Position numbers and translations under genes: made by a program
Notes under the pieces: model-generated
What the model was told of the DNA's origin: nothing
Database searches by the model: none
What the model saw: only the letters and a program-made list of their open reading frames with translations
DNA from: Bradyrhizobium sp. Y36
GTDB taxonomy: Bacteria; Pseudomonadota; Alphaproteobacteria; Rhizobiales; Xanthobacteraceae
Length of the DNA stretch: 64,000 nt
Assembly: GCF_002531575.1 (NCBI RefSeq)
Contig: NZ_NWTI01000020.1
Coordinates: 62,001 to 126,000 of the forward strand
Direction: 5' to 3'
Shown: positions 7,897-18,244 of the stretch, piece after piece
Layout: every line of letters starts with the position of its first letter
Position numbering within the stretch: position 1 is the first letter of the stretch

Positions 7897-9075
7897 ATGA
7901 GCGGCACTTCAGCCAGTCAGATAGATCCGTTTGCACCTGACTTCCTGTTGAACCCCTACCCTGCCTACGCCGCGTTGCGTGCGCTCGGCCCCCTATTCGA
8001 GGTCGAGCGTTACGGCGTGTGGGCGATGGCGGGCCATGCCGAGGTCGAGCCGGCGCTGAAGGACTGGAAGACCTTCATCAGTGGCGAGGGCGTTGGGCTG
8101 CACGGGATGAATCCGGCGCTGCCAAGGCCGCTGACGCTGCAGATCGATCCGCCCGACCACGACAAGGGCCGCCGCGTCCTCGGCCGCACATTGTCGCCGG
8201 GCGTTGCGCGGAAGCTGCGCGAGACGTTTCAGCACGAAGCGGAGCAGAAGGTCACGGAGCTGATCGACAAGGGCACCTTCGATGCCGTGGCCGATCTTGC
8301 CGAAGCCTATCCGATGAAAGTGTTTCCGGACGCGATCGGCATCAGGCCGGACGGCCGCGAGAAGCTGCTGGCCTGGAGCACCTTCGTGTTCAACAGCTTC
8401 GGCCCGGAGAACGAGATCCTCGCGGCCTCACGGCAGGAAGGCCTCGCCGCGCAGAGCTGGATCATGGAATGCTGCGCCCGCGACGCGCTGCGGCCCGACA
8501 GCCTCGGCATGATGATCTACCAGGCCGCCGACGAGGGCGAGATCACCGAGCACGAAGCCACGCATCTGGTGCGGCCCTTCCTTACCGCCGGGATCGACAC
8601 CACCGTCAACGGCATCGGCAACACCCTGCTCGCGCTCGCCACGCATCCGGATGAGTACCGCAAGCTGCATCAGAGGCCGGAGCTGGCGCGCAACGCCTTC
8701 GAGGAAGGCCTGCGCTACGATTCACCGGTGCAGACGTTCTTTCGCACCACCTCGCGCGACGTCGAGATCGGCGGCGGCGTGATCCCCGCGCACCGCAAGG
8801 TGCTGCTGTTCATGGCCTCCGCCAACCGCGATCCTGCGCGGTGGGACAAAGCCGACCGCTTCGATATCGAGCGTACCGCGACCGGCCATGTCGGCTTCGG
8901 CGCCGGCATTCATGCCTGCGTCGGCCAGATGATCGCGCGCCTGGAAGGCGAATTGATCTTCAGCGAGCTTGCACGACGCGTTAAGACCATCGAGCTCACG
9001 GGGGAGCCGAAGCGCAGGCTCAACAATTCGCTGCGCGGACTGGAGAGCATGGCGGTCCGCGTGACGCCCGCTTGA
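7897..9075 (+). CDS. Cytochrome P450, CYP199-like
   Basis: A 392-residue soluble P450. The I-helix oxygen-binding motif AGIDTT is at 231-236, ExxR at 270-273 (EGLR) and the haem loop FGAGIHACVG at 334-343, with C341 as the haem ligand. Long stretches match my recollection of CYP199A2 of Rhodopseudomonas palustris (ADLAEAYPMKVFPDA, DTTVNGIG, NAFEEGLRYDSPVQTFFRTT, HVGFGAGIHACVGQ). CYP199A2 demethylates para-methoxybenzoate and related acids. The start is the ATG at 7897; an upstream in-frame ATG at 7831 overlaps the preceding gene. No ferredoxin or ferredoxin reductase gene is adjacent. Substrate assignment is inference. Confidence 0.92.
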   Translation: MSGTSASQIDPFAPDFLLNPYPAYAALRALGPLFEVERYGVWAMAGHAEVEPALKDWKTFISGEGVGLHGMNPALPRPLTLQIDPPDHDKGRRVLGRTLSPGVARKLRETFQHEAEQKVTELIDKGTFDAVADLAEAYPMKVFPDAIGIRPDGREKLLAWSTFVFNSFGPENEILAASRQEGLAAQSWIMECCARDALRPDSLGMMIYQAADEGEITEHEATHLVRPFLTAGIDTTVNGIGNTLLALATHPDEYRKLHQRPELARNAFEEGLRYDSPVQTFFRTTSRDVEIGGGVIPAHRKVLLFMASANRDPARWDKADRFDIERTATGHVGFGAGIHACVGQMIARLEGELIFSELARRVKTIELTGEPKRRLNNSLRGLESMAVRVTPA

Positions 9076-9106
9076 GCGGCATCACGCGGGAGGATAAGCG
9101 ACCGGC

Positions 9107-9826
9107 TCAGTTCCTTGCCGGAGCCGTCGCCGCCGCCGAGCGGGCCTGCCGGGGCGCACCATGTTCGGCAACCGGCTGCGCCGGCGCACGCGAGCGCATG
9201 ATCGCGGCGTCGATCTCGGCGATGACGCGGCGCTGGATCGCCTCGTTCTTGTCGATCGAGATGTGGCCGACGCCGGTGCCGCGCACGTCGACATTGTCGA
9301 GCTTGCCGCGGAAGCCGTTTGCGGCGCGCACCGGCTCGCCGGGACCGTCGCCGATATAGATGTTGATGTAGCGCTCGGCACCGGTCGAGAGCTTGGTCTT
9401 GAACACGGAGTCGAGGCCGATCGCGAGCTTCACGGGCACACCGAGCTGATTGAGCTTGGCGATCATGTCGGGCAGCGCGGTGGCGCCGGAGGAATGGCCG
9501 ACCAGGACGATGGTCTTGAGGCGGCCGGCCTTGTAGGCGGTCGCGGCTTCATCGGCGAGCGAGGACCAGGACACGAAGTTGGCGACCGTCACCGGGACGC
9601 CCTGCGCTTGGAGCCGGGCGCCGATCGTGTCGAGGCCGAGCGAAAAGATGTTGAGCACGCCACGGAGCAGATAGACATGCGTGGTCGCGACCTGAGCCTG
9701 GCTCGGGGCCGCCCGGGCCGAGGTCGGGTTGATGGCAACAGCTGACAGCAGGAGCAGGCCCATCGCCCAGACGCGGAGGGCGGACAACTGGCTGGCGCCG
9801 GCGGTGTGACGGCCGTTCGGTCTCAT
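9107..9826 (-). CDS. Exported alpha/beta-hydrolase-fold protein, paralogue of the LysM protein
   Basis: A 239-residue protein with a hydrophobic signal segment (residues 18-38, ending SARA) and a GHSSGA nucleophile elbow at 110-115. It shares several blocks with the protein at 3966-4916: LLRG at the start of the domain, AIGLD, ERYINIYIGD, NGFRG, and GHISIDKNEAIQRRV with a likely catalytic His. It lacks the LysM domain and ends in a basic Ala-rich tail. The start at 9826 has AGGGA about 9 bases upstream; the frame is open further but lacks a better site. Probably a periplasmic hydrolase of unknown substrate. Confidence 0.78.
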   Translation of the reverse strand: MRPNGRHTAGASQLSALRVWAMGLLLLSAVAINPTSARAAPSQAQVATTHVYLLRGVLNIFSLGLDTIGARLQAQGVPVTVANFVSWSSLADEAATAYKAGRLKTIVLVGHSSGATALPDMIAKLNQLGVPVKLAIGLDSVFKTKLSTGAERYINIYIGDGPGEPVRAANGFRGKLDNVDVRGTGVGHISIDKNEAIQRRVIAEIDAAIMRSRAPAQPVAEHGAPRQARSAAATAPARN

Positions 9827-10112
9827 CGATGTTTTCCCTGGGGACATACGCTTTGCGATTGGCCGGAATCGTAGCCACGGCCCGCTCGCAGACGCAACAA
9901 AGAGCCGCGTGAGCGGCAATCTTAGCCACAGCCCGTGACCATCGCGCAACACTTGCCCGAATCCTACCGCCGAAGGGCCTGTTTTGAGACCATTTTTCTC
10001 CGGGCAATTGCGGCCGGGCAAGGCCATTCCTATCTCAGGGCTCCGCTGACCCGCCCTCCCGGCAGGTTCCAGCCTCCCCTCCCCAGCCCTGCCCCTCAGC
10101 CCTGCGGCCATC

Positions 10113-11032
<920 letters not shown>

Positions 11033-11036
<4 letters not shown>

Positions 11037-11794
11037 ATCATCGCGCCATCCGCGCCATCTATCTGTTCGAAATGGCGCGCACCTGGCGCACGCTGCTGCA
11101 AAGCATCGTCTCGCCGGTCGTTTCGACTTCGCTCTATTTCGTGGTGTTCGGCGCCGCGATCGGCTCGCGCATCAGCCAGGTCGAGGGCGTCAGCTACGGC
11201 ACCTTCATCGTGCCGGGCCTGATCATGCTCTCGGTGCTGACGCAGAGCATCGCCAATGCCTCGTTCGGCATCTACTTTCCGAAATTCACCGGCACGATCT
11301 ACGAGATCCTGTCGGCACCGATCTCCTATTTCGAGATCGTGCTCGGCTATGTCGGCGCCGCCGCGACCAAGTCGATCATTCTGGGTCTGATCATCCTGGC
11401 GACGGCCGGGCTATTCGTGCCGCTGCACATCCATCATCCGGTGTGGATGCTGGCCTTCCTGGTTCTGACGGCGGTGACGTTCAGCCTGTTCGGCTTCATC
11501 ATCGGCATCTGGGCCGACGGCTTCGAGAAGCTGCAGATGATCCCGATGCTCGTGGTGACGCCGCTGACCTTTCTTGGCGGCAGCTTCTATTCCATCGACA
11601 TGCTGCCGCCCACCTGGCGCACGGTCGCGCTGCTCAATCCGGTCGTCTATTTGATCTCCGGCTTTCGCTGGAGCTTTTACGAGATCGCCGACGTCAGCGT
11701 CGCCGTCAGCATCGGCATGACGATCGCGTTTCTGGTGATCTGCCTGGTTGTGATCTGGTGGATTTTCCGCACCGGCTACCGGCTGAAAAATTAA
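11033..11794 (+). CDS. ABC-2 type exporter permease (YadH-like)
   Basis: A 253-residue inner-membrane permease with six predicted membrane segments. ABC-2 family blocks include GTFIVPGLIMLSVL and FLGGSFYSIDMLPPTWR followed by LLNPVVYLISGFR. The start codon overlaps the stop of the ATPase gene. Together they would form a homodimeric export channel for a lipid-linked, polysaccharide or drug-type substrate that cannot be named from sequence. Confidence 0.92.
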
Positions 11795-11797
11795 GCT

Positions 11798-11840
11798 GTC
11801 GCTCCCGGGCGCGCACAGCGCGAGCCCGGAATCCATTCAT
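11798..11840. repeat. Truncated left half of a cloverleaf palindrome element
   Basis: GTCGCTCCCGGG resembles a decayed outer arm. It is followed by a CGCGC/GCGCG hairpin around ACA and then GCCCGGAATCCAT, which matches the long form of the element at 37938 and 55813. The right half is missing. It lies directly after the permease stop and may serve as its transcript end. Confidence 0.55.
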
Positions 11841-11927
11841 CCACCAAGTCTGCAGTCCGACACCAAGCCTGCAGTGCGATGGAGTCCGCCGTTGCCCTTC
11901 GGGCGCCCCGTCATGACGGCTGTGGCC

Positions 11928-12251
11928 TCACCGATAGCAGTGGAAGCGGTGATAGCCATCATAGTAACCGCGGCAGCGGTAATGGCGGTGATGGGGAATG
12001 CCGAACACGCCCTCGACGGCGCCGACCGCGCCACCCACGCCGGCGCCGACCGCGCCGCCAACGACACCGCCGACAGGCCCGGCGATCCTGTTACCTTCAT
12101 AAGATCCTTCCTGCGCACCGCGCACGATGCCCTGGGCGTGGCCAGCTTGCGGCAAGGCGAGCAGCGCAAGAAGAATGGCGGCGGCTGCGAACAGCAGGCG
12201 GACAGGCAAGCCGGCCGGCAGGGCGGCGGCGGTAGCACGGGCTTTGTTCAT
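11928..12251 (-). CDS. Small exported glycine-zipper protein
   Basis: A 107-residue protein. A hydrophobic signal segment (about 17-37, ending AGHAQ) is followed by repeated GG-V-GG-A-VGAGVGGAVGA spacing at residues 58-79, the pattern of a glycine-zipper membrane hairpin. The tail is rich in His, Tyr and Arg (GIPHHRHYRCRGYYDGYHRF). Proteins of this type are common in Bradyrhizobium and often called glycine-zipper or YMGG-like; their role in the envelope is unknown. The start at 12251 is chosen because it puts the signal segment near the N-terminus. Confidence 0.75.
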   Translation of the reverse strand: MNKARATAAALPAGLPVRLLFAAAAILLALLALPQAGHAQGIVRGAQEGSYEGNRIAGPVGGVVGGAVGAGVGGAVGAVEGVFGIPHHRHYRCRGYYDGYHRFHCYR

Positions 12252-12565
12252 CTTCGGTCCCAAAGGAAAGTGCAGGAATAAACGACGGCGAACGCCGCTT
12301 GTCGGGTCGGCCACGATCAACGCAGCGAACGGCCAAATGGTTGCGCCTTTGTGACGAATTGTCGACGTTGTGACCGCGCGTCCGCTCGCGAAAATGTCAG
12401 CATCCCCGAAGCCAGCGCGGCACAAAGCGGCCTTGCTTACGCCCCGCATCGCGTTAACGATGGGCTTGCGGGCCGCTGGAACGGAAACCGGATCGCAGGC
12501 ATATTGCAGGCCGGGGGACGGAGAGCCGCGGCACTAGCGCGAACAGGCCGGAGGCCAGGATTCAA
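12252..12565. promoter_or_regulatory. Divergent intergenic region, glycine-zipper / L,D-transpeptidase
   Basis: This 314-bp gap separates two divergent envelope genes and should hold both promoters. A GTTAAC core sits inside an imperfect dyad (CATCG ... CGATG) near 12447-12462, and the L,D-transpeptidase start is preceded by GGAGG and AGGA. No convincing small gene or RNA is seen. Confidence 0.4.
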
Positions 12566-13366
12566 ATGCGTTTCCAGATGCGTTCATTTTTCATTGCTTT
12601 CACGTCCCTGATGCTTCTCAGCGCGGGCACCGCTCAGGCCAAGGTCGAGATCACCGTCGACAAGGATAATCAGCAGATGACCGTCGCGGTCGACGGCGTC
12701 ACGCGCTATCACTGGCCGGTGTCGACCGGCATCCCCTCGCGCGAGACGCCGAACGGCTCGTTCCGCACCTTCCGGATGGAAGAGGACCACTACTCCAAGG
12801 AATTCGACGACGCGCCGATGCCGCACGCGATCTTCTTCACCAAGGTCGGGCACGCCATCCACGGCACCGACTCGGTCGGCCGACTGGGCTCGCCGGCATC
12901 ACATGGCTGCGTGCGGCTGTCGCGCCAGAACGCCTCGACGCTCTATGCCCTTGTGCAGCAGCAGGGCGTGCTCAACACCACGGTGACGCTGACCGGCTCG
13001 GCGCAGGTGGCGCTGGCGCGCAATCCGCGCGGCCGCACCAACACTGCCGTGGCCCGCGCTCCGCAGCAGCCCGCCGAAGAGCAATACGCCACCACGGGCG
13101 ATCCCGTGAACCTGACGCCACCGGCGCAGCCCGCCCGCCGCTACATGCCGCAGGACGACAATTACATCTATCCGGCCGACGGCAGCGACACCGGCGCACG
13201 TTATCCGGCGCCGCGCCCGATCACGCGCCCCTATGGCACGCAGGCCTATCAGCAACTGCCGCAGCCGACCTACGACCAGGGCTACGGCCAGCAGGGCTAC
13301 TATTATCAGCAACAGCAGCCTCGCCAGTATTATCAGCCGCGCAGCAACTACTACTACCAGAACTGA
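12566..13366 (+). CDS. L,D-transpeptidase (YkuD domain)
   Basis: A 266-residue exported protein. The signal peptide (about 1-25, ending GTAQA) leads into a YkuD catalytic domain with H99-G100 and the nucleophile motif SHGCVR (112-117, C115). These enzymes make 3-3 cross-links in peptidoglycan or attach proteins to it. After about residue 150 the chain is low-complexity, and the last 50 residues are rich in Gln, Tyr and Pro (QGYGQQGYYYQQQQ), an unusual tail that may bind the wall. A second in-frame ATG lies at 12578. It is divergent from the glycine-zipper gene. Confidence 0.92.
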   Translation: MRFQMRSFFIAFTSLMLLSAGTAQAKVEITVDKDNQQMTVAVDGVTRYHWPVSTGIPSRETPNGSFRTFRMEEDHYSKEFDDAPMPHAIFFTKVGHAIHGTDSVGRLGSPASHGCVRLSRQNASTLYALVQQQGVLNTTVTLTGSAQVALARNPRGRTNTAVARAPQQPAEEQYATTGDPVNLTPPAQPARRYMPQDDNYIYPADGSDTGARYPAPRPITRPYGTQAYQQLPQPTYDQGYGQQGYYYQQQQPRQYYQPRSNYYYQN

Positions 13367-13368
13367 GG

Positions 13369-14631
13369 CTATCTGAACGCGGCATCGCCCCGTTCGACGA
13401 TCTTTCGTGCCGCGTCGACAAAGGCCCGCGCGACGGGCTCGAGGATCTCGGGCCCGGTTGCGCCAAGATCATCCGACGGCGTGTGGAAGGTGCGATGGCG
13501 GCCGGCCATGCCGAGGAAATTGGCGTAGCCCGCCGCGTGCACGTCGCGCAACTCGCCGACCGCCTGCTTCTCCGTCACCAGACGTTTCGCCGCGACATTG
13601 GCGAAAGCCTCGTCGGTCAGAGCGACCGCGGACTTGCTGAGCACGAGATAGCGCTCCTCCTCGGGACGATCGGTTCGGACGCCCTCGGCGAAGCCGTAGC
13701 AGGCGTTCGACGAACCGAAGTGAATCCACGCCAGGGTCTCCTTGGGCGGCGGAGCACCGTTCTTCAGAAACAGCTCCATGCCGCCGTGGCCGATCTCGTG
13801 GCCGGCGGTGGCGATGAAGACGAAATGTGCCGGCCATTTCTCGGCGGCGACGGTGCGCGCCAGAGCGAGGAAGTTGGCGATGCCGGGACCGCGCTCGCAG
13901 ACGCAGGAGTACCAGCCGGTCATCGGCGTCGAGACGACGACGGTCGGCCCGCGGCCGGCCCCGATCTCAGCGATCACGTTCCGCCCGGCGACATCGCGCT
14001 CGTAGTGACCTTTGACGTCGAAGGCAACAGGCATGCCTGCGGCGAGCGCGCGCTCGAACGCCGCGCGCGACTTCGCAGCCACAACGACCACCGGCACGGG
14101 CCAGGGCGCATCCTCCTGCGTGACATTGTAGGCGAAGCGGTCGTCGGCCGGGTTGCCGATCATCAGCAGGATCGCCGCCGGCTTCTTCGCTGCCGCTTCG
14201 TTGATGGCGGCACGATGGGTCGGCCCCAGATAGGCGCCGCGATCGAACGGCAGATCGAGCAACAGGATCCTGCCGGCGACATCGCCATCGCGGCCGAGTG
14301 GCGCGGACAAATGGAAGCTGGCCCGGTCCTCCGGCGGCCACCAGAATGGCGTCGCCACAACCGTCGTGCCGGCAACCTCGGCGCTGGCCTGCTCGACGAC
14401 ATATTGCCGGCCGAGCACGACGGGCTAAAACCTGACGTCGAAACCCGCCTGCTTCATCTCGTCGGCGATCCAATCCGCGGTCGCGCGATCGCCGGTCGAG
14501 CCGAAGCGGTGCAGGCCGAATGAGGCATAGCGCGACGCATCTCCAAAGAGGCTCGCCCCCGAAAGCACATCCCTGGCAGCCGCCTGTCCAACCATGAGAA
14601 CCGCCATTGTTGCGATGAAGACAAGCCGCAT
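13369..14631 (-). pseudogene. M28-family zinc peptidase interrupted by an in-frame amber codon
   Basis: Two frames in the same phase read as one exported M28 peptidase of about 420 codons. The first 68 residues (14631 to 14425) carry a signal peptide (AVLMVGQAAA) and end DVRF, followed by TAG at 14427-14425. The frame then continues PVVLGRQYVVEQASAEV to the normal stop at 13369. The downstream part keeps peptidase blocks, including TAGHEIGHGGMELF and FHTPSDDLG. A single C-to-T change of a CAG glutamine codon would explain the break. The catalytic portion could still start at 14418 but would lack the signal peptide. Sequencing error or readthrough are alternatives. Confidence 0.8.
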
Positions 14632-14758
14632 GTGAGTGGCTCCCTGACCTTATTTTGCCGCGCAGTTTCCGCCTTCCACGGCCGCCGTCAACCGCAAGGC
14701 TGGACGAAACGCGCAAAGATTTCATAGGCTGCTGTCTTCACGAGCGCTGCGAACCCTG

Positions 14759-15742
14759 ATGCCGTCACGTGCCACCACAATTCTGACTGTGCTCTCGGTT
14801 CTGATAACGGGGCAAGCCATGGGATTCGATATCGAGGCGCATCGCGGCGGCCGGGCGCTGCTACCGGAGAACACCCTGCCCGCCTTCGCCAACGCGCTGT
14901 CGATGGGCGTGGACACGCTGGAGCTTGATGTCGGCGTCACCGCTGACGGCGAGGTCGTCGTATCGCACGAACGCGGGCTCAACCCCGATATCACGCGGGA
15001 CGCGAGCGGCGCCTACGTGGTTCCGCCCGGAACGCCCTTCGTGAAGCTGCGGCTGGCCGACATCAAGGCCTATGACGTCGGCCAGATCCGGCCGGACAGC
15101 TCCTATGCGAAACAATTCCCCGATCAGCGCGCCGTGCCCGGGACACGCATCCCCACGCTCGGCGAGCTGTTCGCGCTGGTGCGCAAGTCCGGCAATACGC
15201 GCGTGCACTTCAACATCGAGACCAAGATCGATCCGAACCGCCCGGACGAGACGCTCGATCCGCAGGGTTTCGTCGCAAAGCTGCTCGCGGTGATCCAGGC
15301 CGAGGGATTTTCAGATCGCGTCATGATCCAGTCGTTCGACTGGAGGACCCTGCTGCTGATCCAGCAGCAGGCGTCGAAGATACCGACGGTGTACCTGACA
15401 CTCCAGCGCGGCTCGGCTCCGACCATTGCACTCGACAAGGCCACCAACTGGACGGCGGGCTTCAGCCCGGCCGATCACGGCGGCTCGCTGCCGCGGACGA
15501 TCAAGGCGGCAGGCGGCGCCATCTGGTCGCCCTATTTCGGCGACGTGACCGCCGCGCTCGTGTCCGAGGCCCACGAGCTCGGATTGCGCGTCGTGGTGTG
15601 GACGGTCAACAAGCGTGACGACATGGCCCGGATGATCGAGTTCGGCGTTGACGGGATCATCTCGGACAGGCCGGACCTGTTGCGCGAGGTCGCGGGCGAG
15701 AAGGGGATTGCGCTGCCCGCGGGGACGCCTGTGGCGCCGTAG
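14759..15742 (+). CDS. Glycerophosphodiester phosphodiesterase
   Basis: A 327-residue protein of the GDPD TIM-barrel family. Its catalytic and metal residues are visible as EAHRGG (H28), PENT (E37), ELDV (E55, D57) and SHE (H70). It hydrolyses glycerophosphodiesters to glycerol-3-phosphate and an alcohol. An N-terminal hydrophobic segment (residues 7-21) suggests export to the periplasm. The start at 14759 keeps that segment; a later ATG at 14819 would remove it. The protein ends with the family pattern VWTVNKRDDMARMIEFGVDG, IISDRPDLL. Lone gene flanked by unrelated units. Confidence 0.92.
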   Translation: MPSRATTILTVLSVLITGQAMGFDIEAHRGGRALLPENTLPAFANALSMGVDTLELDVGVTADGEVVVSHERGLNPDITRDASGAYVVPPGTPFVKLRLADIKAYDVGQIRPDSSYAKQFPDQRAVPGTRIPTLGELFALVRKSGNTRVHFNIETKIDPNRPDETLDPQGFVAKLLAVIQAEGFSDRVMIQSFDWRTLLLIQQQASKIPTVYLTLQRGSAPTIALDKATNWTAGFSPADHGGSLPRTIKAAGGAIWSPYFGDVTAALVSEAHELGLRVVVWTVNKRDDMARMIEFGVDGIISDRPDLLREVAGEKGIALPAGTPVAP

Positions 15743-15756
15743 CGTCCCGCCGCCTT

Positions 15757-15842
15757 GTAGCCCGGATGGAGCGGAGCGCAATCCGGGGCCGCTCGCACGT
15801 TGGACGCAATCCCGGATTACGCTTACGCTCCATCCGGGCTAC
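15757..15842. repeat. Palindromic repeat, GTAGCCCGGATGGAGCG type, copy 1
   Basis: GTAGCCCGGATGGAGCG at the left end is perfectly complementary to the last 17 bases on the right, with partly self-complementary sequence between. A second copy is at 41665-41746. It fills the gap between the convergent glycerophosphodiesterase and spermidine-synthase-like genes and could end both transcripts. Confidence 0.85.
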
Positions 15843-15848
15843 GGAGCA

Positions 15849-18128
15849 TCACTCCCCGTCCCGCAGCCGCCGGTACAGCGCGCCCAGGATGTTGGAATAG
15901 TCGTCGGTCCAGACCCGCACCCTGTCGTCGGCTTCGGTCTGCTCCCATGATTTGGAGGCGGCGAGCTTGCCGACATCTGCGTCCTCGCGCGCGGAGATGA
16001 CGACGTCGGTCGAGAAGATGTAGTCCGCATCCCGCCCGGAATCTTCGTTGAAGACCCAGCTCCTGAGATCGTTGGCATCGGCGATGCCGACCACGACGGT
16101 CTCGAGATCGAGGTGGCGGTTGGAGACATGCATGACCACGGCACCATGCGGCGCGAGCTTGTTCTTGTAGATCTTCATCGCCTCTTCCGTGGCGAGATGG
16201 ATCGGGATCGCATCGGACGAATAGGCATCGACGATGATGAGATCGTAAGCGCCGTCCGGCTCCTTGGCGAAGGTGAGGCGCGCATCCCCGATCACCGGCT
16301 TCAGGTCCGGCAGGCAGCTCGAGATGTAGCGGAAGTTCTTGGGGTCGCGCGCGGCATCCACCATCGACTGGTCGATCTCGAAGAACTTCCAATCCTCGCC
16401 GGGTTCGGCGGCGCATGCGAGCGTGCCCGATCCGACGCCGATCGCCGCGACCTTGAGCGGCGCCCCCTTGCGCTCGCGGATCGCGCTGACGGCCTGACCG
16501 ATCCCGCCGTCCTTGTGATAATAGGTGATCGGCTCGGGCCGGCCGGTCACCGGCGTGCCATCATTGTTGCGGAAGCGCTCGGCGCCGTGGATGGTTGTGC
16601 CGTGCATCAGCACATGGAAGTAGCCGCCGGGCGTTTCCACGATCTTGTGCACGCCGAAGAAGCTGCGCACGGTGGTGACGCGGCCTTCGTCCGCGGGATA
16701 GATCCGGATCAGCGCCAGCGCGAGCGCGACGGTGGCAAATATCTTCCAGCGTTCGGCATTGAGCACCGATGCGAGCAGCGCGGCGAGTACGCCGACGGAG
16801 CCTGCGACCCAGACGCGATGATCCTCGAACCAGGTCGAGAGGTTGCCGGTCGTGTAAGACGGCACAACGAGCGCGACCGCAAGCACGGCGAGCACCGGCC
16901 AGTACCATTTGACGATGCCGGCGAGACGCTCATTCGCGGATGGCCGGCATAGCGCGGCGAGCGCGACCAGGATCGGATATTCGGCGATCCATGAGAAGCT
17001 GAAGGGCGCAACGAGGCCGGCAAAGAGGCCGCCGACCATGCCGCCGAACGACAGCGCGACATAGAAGCCGGTGAGATATTTGGCGGCCGGCCTGGTCCGC
17101 GCCAGTTCGCCATGGCAGGCCATGGCGATGACGAAGAAGCAGAGCTGGTGACCGCCGAGCGTCAGCAGCAAATTCTGCTCGCCGCCGAAAGCGAGCAGGA
17201 CGACGACGCCCGCGATCGCGACCGGCTGCAGCATCAGCATCCATCTATGCGGCAGCAGCGGCCGCGACTGGAACACCACCACCCAGGTGAGCAGGTACAG
17301 CGACAGCGGCAGCACCCAGAGCAGCGGCGCCGCCGCGACGTCGGTCGAGATGTGCGCGGTGACGGCAATGAGCAGGCCGGACGGCACCGCGGCCAGGAAG
17401 ATCCAGCGCAGCCGCGTCAGGAACGCCGGCGCCGGTGCGTTGATGTCCTCGGTTTTCGCGTCGACCACCGCGAGTTTCGGCGAGCGCAACAGCAGCACGC
17501 CGCAGGCGGCGATCAGGAGGATCAGCAGGCCATAGCCGCCGGTCCACAGCCGATTCTGCGTGTGCAGCGTGAATATCGGCTCGAGCAGGAACGGATAGGA
17601 CAGCAGCGCCAGGAAGCTGCCGATGTTGGAGGAGGCGTAGAGGAAGTAGGGATCATGCCCGGCGGGATGGCCGGTGCGGACGAACCAGGCCTGCAGCAGC
17701 GGATTGTTGGCGGCAAGCGCGAAGAACGGCAGGCCGATCGAGATCACGAACAGGCCGAGCAGCCAGAACGCATAGCCCGAGGCCGGCGGCTCGCCATAGG
17801 CCGAGGCAATGCCGAGCGGCAGCGTGGCGAAGGCCGCGACCAGCAGCACCAGATGCACCGCCACCGGAATGATCCGGCTCCTCGCCTGCATCAACAGATG
17901 CGCGTAGGCGTAGCCCGCCAGCAGCAGCGACTGGAAGAACACCATGGCCACCGACCACACCGCGGGCGAGCCGCCGAGCCGCGGCAGCACCATCTTCGTG
18001 AACAACGGCTGCACCGAGAACAGCAGCAGCGCGCTGACGAAGATCGCAGCGGTGTAGACCGTCAGTAGCAGCCGGTTGCGCGAGGCGGAGGGCTGCTCCG
18101 TGGCGGCGGGTTGCACGATGGAATCCAT
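15849..18128 (-). CDS. Membrane-embedded spermidine-synthase-like fusion protein
   Basis: A 759-residue protein with two parts. The N-terminal two thirds hold many membrane segments (starting LLLTVYTAAIFVSALLLFSV) in the arrangement of fused MFS/spermidine-synthase proteins. The C-terminal part is a Rossmann methyltransferase-like domain with VAAIGVGSGTLACAAE, an acidic residue after FFEID, and LIIVDAYSSDAIPIHL. True spermidine synthases transfer aminopropyl groups; for the membrane fusions the substrate is not established. The ATG at 18128 is chosen over an upstream GTG-type extension because it begins just before a short polar leader and the first membrane helix. Confidence 0.85.
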   Translation of the reverse strand: MDSIVQPAATEQPSASRNRLLLTVYTAAIFVSALLLFSVQPLFTKMVLPRLGGSPAVWSVAMVFFQSLLLAGYAYAHLLMQARSRIIPVAVHLVLLVAAFATLPLGIASAYGEPPASGYAFWLLGLFVISIGLPFFALAANNPLLQAWFVRTGHPAGHDPYFLYASSNIGSFLALLSYPFLLEPIFTLHTQNRLWTGGYGLLILLIAACGVLLLRSPKLAVVDAKTEDINAPAPAFLTRLRWIFLAAVPSGLLIAVTAHISTDVAAAPLLWVLPLSLYLLTWVVVFQSRPLLPHRWMLMLQPVAIAGVVVLLAFGGEQNLLLTLGGHQLCFFVIAMACHGELARTRPAAKYLTGFYVALSFGGMVGGLFAGLVAPFSFSWIAEYPILVALAALCRPSANERLAGIVKWYWPVLAVLAVALVVPSYTTGNLSTWFEDHRVWVAGSVGVLAALLASVLNAERWKIFATVALALALIRIYPADEGRVTTVRSFFGVHKIVETPGGYFHVLMHGTTIHGAERFRNNDGTPVTGRPEPITYYHKDGGIGQAVSAIRERKGAPLKVAAIGVGSGTLACAAEPGEDWKFFEIDQSMVDAARDPKNFRYISSCLPDLKPVIGDARLTFAKEPDGAYDLIIVDAYSSDAIPIHLATEEAMKIYKNKLAPHGAVVMHVSNRHLDLETVVVGIADANDLRSWVFNEDSGRDADYIFSTDVVISAREDADVGKLAASKSWEQTEADDRVRVWTDDYSNILGALYRRLRDGE

Positions 18129-18244
18129 GGAAGCTCCGGCTCGAAACCCGGCGGGCGCCGGACGCGCGCAATGGAGCACAAGGCGCCTGAACGGGCAATA
18201 AAGGGTGTCGTGATGTTGCAGCGAGGAATGCTTGATATACAGAT

